From: Hydrangea macrophylla
Lineage: Eukaryota; Streptophyta; Magnoliopsida; Cornales; Hydrangeaceae
Direction of reading: 5' to 3'
Length of the DNA: 64,000 nucleotides
NCBI GenBank assembly: GCA_033977485.1
Contig: CM066982.1
Location: forward strand, 11,399,218-11,463,217
In this document: piece by piece, positions 1-10,842 of the stretch
Position numbering within the stretch: the stretch's first letter is position 1
Layout: each line of letters opens with the position of its first letter
Made by a program: the position numbers and the translations under genes
Notes under the pieces: model-generated
The model's database searches: none
What the model was told of the DNA's origin: nothing
The model's input: the letters and a program-made list of their open reading frames with translations, nothing else

Positions 1-1466
1 TCAAATATTTCAATTGTAATTATAGGGGTCATTGGCATTGGATTTCTTTTTGTAATACTGCCCAACATTTGGCAGCGGTTACAAGCCTTACAATATAAAT
101 ATGAATCTTTAAATAGAGTGGGCCAATATAAACCGCTCTGTAAAATTTTCATGGCAGTTACTCGAGATGAAAAATGTCCTCCACAAAAGGACGAATGACA
201 CATGAAAAGTACATTTTCGATTTCTTCATTAGGAACACATTTCCTAATTACCTGATCGGCACAATATTTAAACAGATATGGGTCATCAAAGTAGAAATGC
301 CTAGCAATAGCTAGAAATCTCTTTTTATCTGATGATGACCAATTGCTTGGTATTTTTCCAGTTACTAAATAATTAACAAGATCAGCATACCATGGTAGAG
401 AAGTTACAGAAAATAACTGTTCATCAGGAAAAGAGTCTTGAATAGGTAATGGTTCACTAGTATTGTCTTCAAAAGTGAGACGGGATAAGTGATCAGCTAC
501 CACATTTTCTACTCTTTTTTTATCTTTGATTATTAAATTAAATTCCTGTAGTAGGAGTATCCACCTAATAAGCCTAGGCTTACTGTCTTTCTTTAAAAGA
601 AGATATTTAAGAGCTGAGTGGTCAGTAAAACAGACAATAGGGGAACCAATCAAGTATTGCCTAAATTTATTAAGGGCGAATACCACGGCTAGCAATTCTT
701 TTTCAGTAGTTGAGTAGTTCATTTGAGCACTATCCAGAGTTCTACTGGCGTAGTATATAACTGATGCCTTTTTATCCTTTCTCTGCCCTAGGACAGCTCC
801 AATGGCAAAGTCGCTAGCATCACACATTAATTCAAATGGTAAGCTCCAATCAGGAGATTGCATAATAGGTGCAGTAGTGAGATGCTCTTTTAATTGCTCA
901 AATGAATTTTGACGTTCTTTAGTCCATTCAAAAGGTGTGTCTTTGGCCAATAATTGACATAAAGGTCTAGAAATAGTACTGAAATTTTTTATGAATCGGC
1001 GATAAAAACCTGCATGTCCTAAGAATGAACAGATGTCTTTTACAGTCTTGGGAATATGTAAATTAGCTATAAGATCTATTTTGGCTTTGTCTACCTGTAT
1101 CCCATTTTCAGAAATAATGTGTCCTAAGACAATACCTTTAGTGACCATAAAATGACATTTTTCCCAATTTAAAACTAAACTTTTTTCTTCACATCTCTGG
1201 AGAACTTTTTGAAGATTGCTAAGGCAATCATCATAGGTTTTGCCAAAAATTGAAAAATCATCCATAAAAACTTCTAAATTCTTTTCTACCATATCACTGA
1301 AAATACTTAGCATACACCTTTGAAAGGTCGTAGGTGCGTTGCAAAGACCAAATGGCATTCGGCGATAGGCAAAAGTTCCAAATGGACATGTAAAAGTAGT
1401 TTTTTCCTGATCTTCTGGTGCGATCTCTATTTGATTGTAACCACTATAACCATCTAGAAAACAGTA
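1..1466 (-). pseudogene. Athila pol: RT C-terminal half, RNase H, start of integrase
   Basis: This is the direct in-frame continuation of the RT after the stop at 1467-1469. Reading leftwards on the minus strand, I see RT motifs ([24 protein letters not shown], then FMDD in the catalytic palm), the RT connection ([13 protein letters not shown]), an RNase H ([42 protein letters not shown]) and the beginning of an HHCC integrase finger ([21 protein letters not shown]). The frame stays open by eye to position 1, where the window cuts the integrase before its DDE core. It would encode the replication enzymes of the element, but it is separated from gag and protease by a nonsense codon. Confidence 0.85.
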
Positions 1467-2870
1467 TTACTTATGACCCGCTATTCTTTCTAACATTTGA
1501 TCCATAAAAGGTAAAGGAAAGTGATCCTTACGAGTTACAGCATTGAGTTTTCTGTAATCTATGCATACACGCCATCCAATAGTGACACGAGTGGGAATTA
1601 ATTCTCCCTTTGAATTTGGAACAACTGTAATTCCTGCTTTCTTTGGCACAACTTGTGTTGGACTTACCCATTTGCTGTCGGATATTGAATATATAATGCA
1701 CATGTCGAGTAGCTTGAGAACCTCCTTCTTTACTACTTCCTGCATAATAGGATTAAGTCTTCTTTGCATTTCTCTAGAGGTTTTAGCATTATCTTCAAGA
1801 TATATATTGTGAGTGCATATTGAAGGGCTTATTCCTTTTAGATCTGCTATACTCCAACCAATGGCACTTTTATGTTTCTGAAGCAAAATAATGAGTTTAT
1901 TTTCTTGACTGGAGTCTAGAAAAGATGATATTATTACGGGATAAGTATTATTACTACCAAGGAAAGCATATTTAAGCTCTTTAGGGAGTTCTTTTAATTC
2001 CAACTGTGGAGTTTGTAAATTAGATGGAAGTGTTAATGTAGTCTTTGGTGGTAAAGGTTCAAAATATGTGGTCCACATTGCTTCTTGAATTATTTCTTCT
2101 GTTGAATCTTCATTAAAACATACTTGACTCATAAGATGTTTTTGTAGATTATTACTGTCTAGCTTCTGAATAGAGTTATTAATAACAGATTCTACTGGAT
2201 CATTATAACAAGTCAAGTTAAAATATTCTCGTGATAGAGATTCAATAGCATGAACTTCTTCAATATTCTCATCTTCTTCTTGATGTTGTGGATTAGAAAA
2301 AACTTTAATATTTAAAGTCATATTTCTAAATACTACAGTCATCATACCACTGCGGATTCGAATAGTTGCATCAATGGTAGCCAAGAAGGGCCTTCCAAAA
2401 ATGACTGGTATTTGCACATTAGCATCTAATACTGGTTCTGTATCAAGGATGACAAAATCTACTGGAAAAATAAATTTGTCAACTTTGACAAGAACATCTT
2501 CCAAAATTCCTCGCGGGTATTTTGTAGATCTATCAGCAAGTTGTAATACCATGCGAGTAGGCTTTAGCTCACCTAATCCAAGTTCTTGATAAACAGAATA
2601 AGGAAGCAAGTTCACACTAGCTCCTAAGTCAAGGAGTGCGTGATTAATTTTGTGATTTCCAATAATACACGATATTGTTGGTGTACCTGGGTCTTTAAAT
2701 TTTGTTGGTAAATTATGTTGTACGATGGAATTAATTTCTTCAACGAAGTCAGCAGAATACGCATCCTTTCGTACATTTTGCTTACGTTTTACAGTACATA
2801 AATCTTTTAAGAATTTTGCATAAGCAGGTACTTGATTAATTGCATCTAAGAGAGGAATATTAATATGCAC
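1467..2870 (-). pseudogene. Athila pol: protease and N-terminal reverse transcriptase
   Basis: A 467-codon open stretch on the minus strand. Residues about 60-185 are a retropepsin-like aspartic protease with DLGASVNLLP (catalytic Asp near residue 81) and the C-terminal flap FGRPFLATIDATI. After a linker comes the RT thumb/fingers start (KEVLKLLDMCIIYSISDSKWVSP, then GWRVCIDYRKLN). Translation stops at TAA (1467-1469), where a conserved Tyr codon is expected between HK and YC of the RT motif; the downstream frame continues unchanged, so this is a nonsense mutation rather than a gene end. The apparent start at 2870 is only the first Met after a frameshift near 2920 and is probably not a real start. 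Confidence 0.85.
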
Positions 2871-2884
2871 TTGTTTAAATAATT

Positions 2885-3597
2885 CTAAATATTCCTGATT
2901 CTTAGTATTTGGTGTTTTCTTAAACGTTGTGGATAAGGAATTTGAGGAGAGTATTCAGGAGTTTCCTCTGTTTCTTTTTCCATTGGTAAATCAGATGTTT
3001 CATTTTCTTGAGAAATTTGTTGTTTTTCAAGGGTTTCAACTTCAACTTCATCAGCAATTTTATCTTCATCTATTTCTTCCTCAATTTCTATCATATTATC
3101 TTCCTTATTTGTATGCTCAATTTCTTCTAAAGAAGGTGATATTTCTTCTCCAACAGCCTTACCACTTCTTAGTACAGTTATAGCTTTTACTTGTTCATGT
3201 TGATTATTACCAGAAGTTGAGGGATCACCTTGTGGTTGTCTCCTTGGATTAGGTTGTGGTTGGGCAGGAAAAATGCCTTTTCCTTTAGAATCGTGTTGAT
3301 TATTAATCCTATCCACAGATGTTTGTAGTTTTCCCATGATTTGTATTAATTGCTGCATCATAGACTGTAAAGGTTCCTCTTGCACTTTCTTGTGTGGAGG
3401 CACATAAACATTAGAATTTTGCTGTGTATTAGGATATATATTTTGTGTTTGTTGAAATTGAGGCGGAGGAGGTAAATATTGATTATTTTGAGGAGGTTGA
3501 TGTTGAGTTTGAAATTGTAGAATACCCTCTTTTGTATACATATGATTTGGAGGATTTCTCCAGTTAGATTGGTATGAATTACCATAGGCGTTTTGGG
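2885..3597 (-). pseudogene. Athila gag C-terminal, proline/glutamine-rich linker (frameshifted)
   Basis: Open frame on the minus strand in a different phase from gag (3579-4661) and protease (1467-2870). It encodes a low-complexity Q/P/N-rich segment, a basic QPNPRRQPQGDPSTSG patch, then a very acidic stretch (repeated EE/DE) and a closing PYPQRLRK motif that usually leads into the Athila protease. The gag frame appears to jump into it at about 3598-3601 (GGGG/TCCCC junction) and it jumps back to the protease frame in the A-rich stretch near 2920. Two compensating one-base indels best explain the pattern. No enzymatic domain is present. Confidence 0.75.
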
Positions 3598-4661
3598 GAC
3601 CCCTTATAATTATTCACAGCGTTTATCTCTGCTGGAGCTGTTTCTTGACAATTTGAACTATTAGGACATTCATTCGCAGAGTGTCCTAAAGTATGACAAC
3701 TGTCACAAAGTTCTCTTTTCTTCTTAGGTAGATTATTTTTTTCTACTGTTATAGCTTCTACTTTACGTGCTAATTCTTCATATTTCAGTGTTAATTCATC
3801 TTCTGACTGTAATTGGTATAAACTTTTAGCCTTTTCCGTCCTACCAATTTCTTCTTTTTCCCACTGGGAAGCATTTTCGCTAAGCCAATCAAAATATGAT
3901 TCAGCTTCGTCAGCAGTTTTACTCAAAAATTCTCCTTGACACATAGTTTCAACTAATTTCTTTGATTTTGGTTCTAATCCTTCATAAAAGAAATTAATTA
4001 GACGCCATTTTTCAAATCCATGATGTGGACAAGCTAGTAGGAGATCTTTAAAACGTTCCCAAACTTCAGGGAATGGTTCCTTTTCTTTTTGAGTAAAAAG
4101 TTTAATTTGACGCATCATACTATTAGTTAGATTTTTTGGATAAATTTTTTTTAGAAATGCTTCATTCATATCATGCCATGAAGTTATAGATCTAGGACGG
4201 AGAGATAAAAGCCAAGCTTTAGTTTTATCTTTTAAAGAAAAAGGAAAAAGCTTAAGACGGATTATTTCAATAGGACAGCTTTGATCAGAGAACGTACTAC
4301 AAACTTCTTCAAATTCACGAATATGTAAATAAGCACGTTCTGACCCCATTCCATGGAAAGTTGGTAAGAGTGGAATCATGCCATGTCTAAAGTGAAAATT
4401 TCCTGTATGTCTAGGTAGAGTGATGCAAGAAAGAGTGATGTTTCTTTCTGGGGTAAATAAATCACGTAAAGGACGTTGCTCACGTTCTGGTAAAATAAAT
4501 TGTGGTATATTTTCCCCCTGCTCACTATGAGCATCATCAGCTATTCCTTCTATACCTTCAGTTTCAGCCATGATTCTAGGAAACTGTATACTAGATGATT
4601 CACTAGAAATATTAGAATTATGTGGTACTTGATATAAAGCCTCAGTAGTATCTAAGGACAT
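3579..4661 (-). pseudogene. Athila Gag (capsid plus zinc knuckle)
   Basis: 360 codons from ATG at 4661. Residues about 100-265 match the plant retrotransposon gag domain (motifs LRLKLFPFSLKDKTKAWL, WHDMNEAFLKKIYP, FPEVWERFKDLLLACPHHG). A single zinc knuckle CDSCHTLGHSANEC (CX2CX4HX4C) lies at about residues 319-332. Gag would form virus-like particles that package the element RNA in the cytoplasm. The ORF ends early at 3579 because of the frameshift near 3598; the conserved reading continues in another phase. The leader between the PBS and this ATG is about 400 bp of AT-rich DNA with a trinucleotide hairpin. Confidence 0.85.
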
Positions 4662-4684
4662 AAGAAGTAAGTAAAAACTAACTG

Positions 4685-4685
<1 letters not shown>

Positions 4686-4720
<35 letters not shown>
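4686..4720. repeat. (TAA)n/(TTA)n perfect palindrome in the Athila leader
   Basis: A run of TAA triplets is followed directly by TAT/TTA triplets, making a near-perfect AT-only inverted repeat of about 35 bp, 25 bp upstream of the gag ATG on the minus strand. It lies within an AT-rich leader (4662-5064) of poly-T, TA and GATATA runs that contains no gene. It may simply be microsatellite expansion. Confidence 0.8.
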
Positions 4721-5064
4721 GCTAAGTAAAAATAAAACTCTTTTTTTTATATATATTTTTTTATATATTTATTTTTTAGAAGATAGACTTATATATATAT
4801 ATAAATAAATGCTTTTTTTTTTAGAAGATGCACAAGTACATATATATAAATATATATATTTCTATATATTTTACAAGGAAAGAAATTATATATAGTTTTT
4901 TTTTTTTTAATATATTATTTTTTTATGTTATCATTTTTTTGTATAAAAAGAAAACTAGATTATTTATAAGGTAGAATAGGTATATATATAGATATAGATA
5001 TAGATATAGTAGGAGAAAATAGTTTTAAACCTAACTTATTTATTTATTTATTTTATTAACCGTT

Positions 5065-5081
5065 CCCCGGCAACGGCGCCA
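5065..5081 (-). promoter_or_regulatory. Primer binding site, tRNA-Asp type
   Basis: The minus strand reads TGGCGCCGTTGCCGGGG, the exact complement of the 3' end of plant tRNA-Asp including CCA. It lies 6 bp from the inferred LTR edge (TGACGACATCC beginning at 5088 on the plus strand). This is the usual primer of Athila-type elements and fixes the element's orientation. Confidence 0.9.
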
Positions 5082-5712
5082 AAAACTTGACGACATCCTA
5101 TTGACGCGTTTTCTTATCACACCCAAGTGTAGGTGATCGTACAAGTAATAAAGTTCTGGAAGTCCAAGTCGAACCCACAGGGAACGGAATAAAATTTTAT
5201 AAATTTAGGCAGATAACTATTTTGTCACTATAAAGAAAATAAAAGATGATGGATTTTTGTGGGGTTTTACTAAACTACTAATTTTTATATGTTTGCAATA
5301 AAAGTAATTAAAGCTATTTTTTTCTTAACAGTTTATGGTAAAGATTTTCACAGTGCAAAATAAATTAACTAACATACTAGTAAGAAAAGGAAGAAAAATA
5401 AATAAAAGCTAAATTTTTGTAAGATAAACTTTTTAAATTTAACAATAGCGAAAGATGGAAATAATACAGATATTTAAGCAAAACTATTATAAAACAGGAA
5501 ATATTAATTAACTAGGGGGAAATGATTTAAAGGAATTGGGAATATGCAAACCAACACTAGATCCCACAACTTTTGTGCATTTGAAAAGCATTTGGCATTT
5601 AAGACCGCAGAGTCATTCTTTATTTAAAAATAAACTTTCACTAGTCAGGGTCATATCAAGTGTGTCAGGTTTGATATAAAACGACGTCGTTTGGTTTAAA
5701 GAAAAATAAAAA

Positions 5713-5807
5713 GGCAATTGGGCAGTAGCCAGGTTCGAACCGTGCCCCGCCGCGGACGTGGGTTATTCGGCGTCCAGTCCCCACCACTCTGCCACTACAC
5801 AATTGCC
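5713..5807 (-). other. tRNA-like Pol III-type unit (possible SINE head)
   Basis: On the minus strand a perfect 7-bp acceptor-like stem (GGCAATT at 5807-5801, AATTGCC at 5719-5713) encloses an A-box-like TGGCAGAGTGG and a perfect B-box GGTTCGAACC. The stem is followed immediately by TTTTT (5712-5708), the RNA polymerase III terminator. The anticodon arm is not canonical and the T stem is imperfect, so this is not a working tRNA gene. A further palindrome AAACGACGTCGTTT lies about 25 bp downstream. It is either a tRNA-derived SINE inserted in the LTR or a tRNA-like part of the LTR itself; no target-site duplication was found. Confidence 0.5.
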
Positions 5808-6997
5808 TATCCATTATTGGATAGAAATATATATAAACACATATTTGAAATATTAACTTTGTCATATGAGTTGTTTGAGTATGCTAGGTGTTTTTTATGA
5901 CAAAAGGCATAGTTTGACAATCCACATAATTAGGCTTTTTATTTCAAATATGTACTCAATATAGCCATAGTATATAAACATGTTAAATGGTCATAAACTA
6001 TAGATACATAGATATTTTTGGCCATAAATGGAAAAATAACCCATCTAGATAAATTTGCCCATTTAAGTTTAGTGCACAGAAGTTGTGGTTTCTAAGTTTT
6101 TATTACATATCCCCAATTAAAGTTTTAGCCTACCATTTTGGAATTGAAACTGTCTTCCAAATAAAATTTAAAGATAAATTAAATAGGTGTAAACAGTGAC
6201 TGCTCAATTAAAACTAAAGTTGTGAAACTAAGGTAAGAGTGAAATATAATATTATTATATTATTTTTTCTACTTAACATGAACTGGGGTTGAATTTGTGG
6301 AATCTGCAAAATAGTAAAGTTTAGTACAACTAGGCTAATAAAATATAAGTAAATGGAAATACTGAACCAAAAATAAAATACTAAACCTTTAACTTTGGAT
6401 TCTTGTGGGGTCACAGTGGTTGAACTCCAAGAACACAAATAAGGCCAAACCAAATCCAAATATACTTTTGGAGTGAGAAATGGGTATGAGGTACTTTTGG
6501 ACTTTAGTAGGTGATTATAACAACTACGTGGCTAAGAAATCTGGCATTTAATCGCAAAATCTGTCTTTTAGTGAATAAAAATATTGCTATAAAAACTGAA
6601 AATTTGAAGTTTCTAACTATTTTAGGGGACAACTATAAGTATTACTAGACTAAAGATATTAAATCTAAATTTAAATAGGACTATTTTACTACTAAAAATT
6701 GACAAAGGTCATACAAGAAAACAAATATTTTAAATTTAAGAAATACAGTACATAAAGTTTTGCTACATATTTTTGAACATAAAATCATCAAATACATAAA
6801 AGTGAAATTTTACAACTACTAGAACTAGAAAAGGCAAAGAAAAACTAAAGTTTCCTATTTCTAAGGACAATATAAAGTGCTCACATAATAACCTCCCCTA
6901 AACTATTCTCTCCCTAACAGTGATTGTTGTGCAGCTCGTAGGCTGTGTGTTGTGAATTGTGTGTTGTTGGTGTCAATGCCTCGTTTGCTTCTGCTCA

Positions 6998-7004
6998 ATT
7001 TATA
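6998..7004 (-). promoter_or_regulatory. TATA box of the Athila 5' LTR
   Basis: The minus strand reads CGCCTATAAATTGAGC, a good plant TATA box in the correct orientation for the element's transcript. Transcription would begin roughly 30 bp to the left, near 6970. Inferred from sequence only. Confidence 0.55.
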
Positions 7005-7175
7005 GGCGTGGGATTGGTAAAATTTCGTCATTGGGATCGTCATGAACAGGGGAAATGGGAATCTCGCCCAAATTTTTGTCCATCTTTCCTGCGCGAATTT
7101 CTTCCTCATTCTGACACACTGCACAGAGCGAGAGAAATTGATAAGAAAACAAAGGAAAAAAACAAAAATCCTAAT

Positions 7176-7290
7176 CAAAGCATCACTGTCAACAGTGATG
7201 CTTTGGATTCCTACGTTTTACTTTGGTTTGCTTTGATTTTTTATATCAATTTTTTTTTCATTTGGTCCAAAACTTGCACTATGCAAGTTT
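7176..7290. repeat. Two hairpins upstream of the Athila LTR promoter
   Basis: 7176-7189 and 7192-7205 are perfect 14-bp inverted arms (CAAAGCATCACTGT) with a 2-nt spacer. A second inverted repeat at 7270-7278 and 7282-7290 has 9-bp arms AAACTTGCA with a 3-nt loop. Both lie in U3 upstream of the TATA box on the minus strand. Function unknown. Confidence 0.7.
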
Positions 7291-7509
7291 GGACTAATAT
7301 TTTATGAGGAATGCTTCGGTGTGGTTGCTACTTATTTCCTTCCCTTTATTTCACTTCATTTTTACCTAAACATATAAAATGTGTAAAAATAAATAATTAC
7401 ATGCATTTGAGTGACATCACCGATAAATTATATTAATTCAAATATGCATGTAAAACTAGGAATTTGAGGGATTAAATGAGCATTTTGTCTATTATATTGG
7501 CACATAAAT

Positions 7510-9331
7510 GTGCAATATTCAGTGTTTGTCACATTGCCTATGTCATCTGCTTATCATGTTTCTGGAAATGTCGGACCGTCTGTGATCCGAGGTATCGTCC
7601 CATTGTTTACCTCTTGGGCATCTATATTGTTTGACACTGGTGCATCGCACGCATTCAACTCATCAGCATTCGCATCAGTATTGGGATTAGAGATAGAATG
7701 CTTAGAGCATGTATTATCTGTTGATACTCCAGTCGGAGGTATTATTCATTTGAATCATGTTTGCCGTAGCTGTATGCTTTTGATAGCGGACCAACAGTTG
7801 AGTGTCGATTTGATTGTTATGCCAAATCTAGGATTTGATGTCATCTTTGGGATGGACTGGTTGGTCGAGTATCGGGCTATAATAGATTGTTTTAAGCGCC
7901 GGGTCACTCTTTTCACTCCTGAGGGAGACAGTTGTAGATTCGAGGGCGATCAGTTAGATTTGTCGATACCCTCATTGTCTTCACGGAGTAGTTTATACTC
8001 TTCTCTTGGAACTCTGGCTAGTTTATTGGCCATGGAGAGAAGCACTCCTCTTGTGGTATTGCCACCCGTTGTTTGTGAATTTCCGGACGTCTTTCCAGAA
8101 GACTTATCGGAATTGCCACCTGTCTGTGCTATCGATTTTGCAATCGATTTTGTGCCAGGCACTTCGCCTATTTCTATTCCGCCATATCGTATGGCACCAG
8201 CAGAATTGAAGGAGTTGAAACTTCAGTTGGAAGATCTCCAGAGTAAAGGTTTTATTCACCCGAGTGTATCCCCGTGGGGAGCTCCTGTCCTCTTTGTTAA
8301 GAAAAAGGATGGAACACTGAGATTGTGTATTGATTATTGGAAACTCAACCATGTGACAATCAAGAATAAGTATCCACTTCCAAGAATTGATGATTTATTT
8401 GATCAACTCAAAGGTTCCACTTGTTTCTCCAAGATTGATCTGAGATCGGGTTATCATCAACTCCGTATTCGAGAGTCAGACATCTCGAAGACAGCTTTTA
8501 GGTCCCGATATGGACATTTTGAGTTTGTGGTTATGCCATTCGGATTGACCAATGCTCCAGCAGCATTTATGGACCTTATGCAGCGAGTATTTCACGATTA
8601 TTTGGATAAGTTTGTGATTGTATTTATTGATGATATTCTCATCTATTCTTCCTCTAAGGAACTTCATGAGGAACACTTGAGGATTGTCCTACAGTTATTG
8701 TGTACTCACCAGTTGTTCGGTAAATTATCTAAATGTGATTTTTGGTTGACAGAAGTGAAATTTTTGGGACACGTTGTCTCGAGAGATGGAGTGTCAGTTG
8801 ATTCATCAAAGATTGAATCTGTTATGGATTGGCAGCCACCTAAGAATGTATTTGAGATACGTAGTTTCTTGGGTTTAGCAGGCTATTACCGTCGCTTTGT
8901 GAAGGACTTTTCTCGTATTGCTTCACCTTTGACTAAGCTTACACGTAAAGGGGTGAAATTCATTTGGACTGAGGAGTGTGAGAAAGCTTTTCAGCTTTTG
9001 AAGACTCGATTGACTTCTGCACCGATTTTGATTATTCCGGAGCGTGGTGTTGACTACGCAGTTTATTGTGATGCTTCATTTCTTGGTTTGGGGTGTGTGC
9101 TTATGCAAGAAGGCAAAGTTGTTGCCTACGGTTCTCGCCAGTTGAAGCCTCATAAGCAGAATTATCCGACTCATGATTTAGAACTTGCCGCCGTTGTATT
9201 TGCTTTAAAGTCATGGCGTCATTACTTGTATGGGGAACGATTTGATGTCTTTTCAGACCACAAGAGCTTGAAGTATATCTTTACTCAACGTGATCTGAAT
9301 CTTTGACAACGTCGATGGATGGAGTACTTAG
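7510..9331 (+). pseudogene. Gypsy pol: protease, RT, RNase H (5' part)
   Basis: Open from 7510 to a TGA at 9304-9306 (598 codons), then still alignable up to the copia insertion. Protease [10 protein letters not shown] has its catalytic Asp at about residue 42 and the flap FGMDWL. RT runs from about residue 230 to 410 with LCIDYWKLN (the usual Arg replaced by Trp), the catalytic FIDDIL at Asp374-Asp375 and [12 protein letters not shown]. RNase H follows ([50 protein letters not shown]). The TGA replaces a CGA Arg codon expected in the LRQRRWMEYL motif, fitting deamination of a methylated CpG. The reading resumes after the copia element at 18029. The first Met at 7510 is not a true start, because gag is missing. 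Confidence 0.9.
9327..9331. repeat. Target-site duplication CTTAG (left copy)
   Basis: CTTAG at 9327-9331 is repeated at 18025-18029 directly outside the two copia LTR edges (TG...CA). Removing the insertion and one copy restores the gypsy frame exactly (Y-L-E-D-Y-D), which proves that the copia element inserted into a pre-existing gypsy gene. Confidence 0.97.
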
Positions 9332-10827
9332 TGAAGGAATAAGTGGTTTAAAGTTAGAGTTTAAACGCGTAGCGGAAATAGGTTAAGTTATAAAACTTTT
9401 GGTATTCCATGATCTACTACTCGTCAATTCCATAGATGCGTACAAGGGGGTGCAAGAATTATACCTTAGTGTCTTGAACCCAATTCTGAAACTTTAACTT
9501 CCAGCAGCCTCCACTAGATGATCTTCACCCTTATGACTCCTGCGGATGCCTGCCGGAAAGACTAGGGTTGGTGGGAACCCTAATAGAGAGGATAGGAAGG
9601 TTTTGGGAAGACTATGATAGTTTCTGCAGCTTCTGCGTATAAAAACGACGATCACTTACTTCCATAACGCAGCTGCCCTATTTATAGATTTCCAGAACCG
9701 ACCTAGACTTCGATCGATCGAAGTGACTTCGATCGATCGAACCTTCGATCGATCGAACCATTCTCGATCGATCGAACCTGCTGACTTCAATCGATCGAAC
9801 ATACTTCGATCGATCGAACCTGTCTTAACAGCTTCCTCAAGTGTCTTTCCAAGCATCGTAGCGGAGCTAAGAGTGGGACCTCCTAGGCTCTTTATTGTTG
9901 GCTCAGACCAGTTTGTTAATTACCATGACCAAACTCTTTGATCAGTAAACTAACTAACTGGTCAGTTAACGTTTATTCCACTATAAAACGATAACTGAAC
10001 TCCAACGCAAAAGAACATATCCGAAGCGATAACTAGACTTGTATGGTGTACTAATGTCCCTCTGCCGTCAGCATTCGTAATCATATTCAGGTAGTCGGAT
10101 AACTGTTACTGTCATCCTGAATCATGATTACTTCTTGTATTCCTTGAGTCCCATTCACTACTCATGATTACCAAACATGTTGATAACTCTTATCAACAAG
10201 ACTGCAGTACTCAGTAATCAACTTGGTGACATTCTCAAGGGAATGCTTACTCTGAATCAGAGGGTAGATTCTATCTTGACAATATATGTTCACAACCCTA
10301 TGGACATGACATACCCAAGATACCCAGGTGTTGATCTTCTATAGACCTCACTGATTGGTAAGTCAAAGCAGCCATATCCATAGTCTGTGTTCATAATCAT
10401 CTCAAGATTGAGAACACGTACCTTATACAAGTTATGAGTTCCTATTGACTGTTGACAGCCTTAAGCGTCAATAGGAAAGCTCAGGTCCGTCAATGCACTA
10501 TAAGCACTAGCATATCAACTAAGAGCTACACTCTAGTGATTGAGATTAATCACTCCATCCAATGGTAGTTAATTATGCTACAGTGTAGACCTGATGAGGT
10601 ATCCAGTCTCATCATCCACTGTGACATATTCTAAGTATCAAAGAATAGTAATTCGTATCTCACTTGTGTGTATCTCATACACACACGAATTGCTTACTAT
10701 GATACTTAAGGATAAAACAATCATCTCATGAAAGAAACATACACAATGAAATGTAAAGCTGATATCCATATATTATAATGCTAATGTCTCATACATAAAG
10801 TGGTGGTTTGAGGGTACAAACCCAACA
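9332..10827 (-). mobile_element. 3' LTR of the copia element
   Basis: Begins TGAAGGAATAAGTGG and ends ACAAACCCAACA on the plus strand, the same length as the other LTR. Includes the TATA box copy at 9679-9686 (minus) and a cluster of GATC-rich palindromes at 9708-9820. Small ORFs in it arise from the repeat and are not genes. Confidence 0.95.
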
Positions 10828-10840
10828 AACTCCCACTTGC
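10828..10840 (-). promoter_or_regulatory. Polypurine tract of the copia element
   Basis: The minus strand reads GCAAGTGGGAGTT immediately before the 3' LTR (TGTTGGG). This is the purine-rich primer for plus-strand DNA synthesis, at the expected place. Confidence 0.75.
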
Positions 10841-10842
10841 AC

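Larger units (their letters stand above)
1..7514 (-). mobile_element. Athila-type Ty3/gypsy retrotransposon, truncated by the window edge
   Basis: Read on the minus strand, the order is 5' LTR (about 5088-7514), PBS for tRNA-Asp (5065-5081), an AT-rich leader, gag, protease, RT, RNase H and the integrase zinc finger, which runs off position 1. The protease core DLGASVNLLP, the RT signature FMDD and the tRNA-Asp primer site are characteristic of the Athila clade. The coding region carries two frameshifts and one nonsense codon, so this copy is dead. The right boundary is inferred from the last CA before protease-like coding sequence of the neighbouring gypsy element resumes at about 7519. The 3' LTR and left target-site duplication lie outside the window, so the boundary cannot be proved here. 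Confidence 0.85.
5088..7514 (-). mobile_element. 5' LTR of the Athila-type element
   Basis: About 2.4 kb between the PBS and the point where the older gypsy element resumes. The PBS-proximal edge is TG at 5088. The far edge is inferred as TGTGCA at about 7509-7514, since protease-coding sequence of the other element starts just after. On the minus strand it holds a TATA box (6998-7004), a tRNA-like segment (5713-5807) and two hairpins (7176-7290). No protein gene is seen. The partner LTR is outside the window, so length and edge are estimates. Confidence 0.65.

Noticed and set aside
2885..3597. Programmed frameshifting within Athila gag
   Set aside because: Two opposite shifts at homopolymers, plus a nonsense codon downstream, point to decay rather than a regulated signal.
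5713..5807. Functional nuclear tRNA gene
   Set aside because: Acceptor stem and boxes are present, but the anticodon arm has an oversized loop and the T stem is mismatched, so only a tRNA-like call is made.
9656..9941. Short ORFs on both strands with SIDR/FDR repeats (also 16853-17138)
   Set aside because: They are the translation of the GATCGATC palindrome cluster inside the copia LTR, present in both LTRs, without any protein-like feature.
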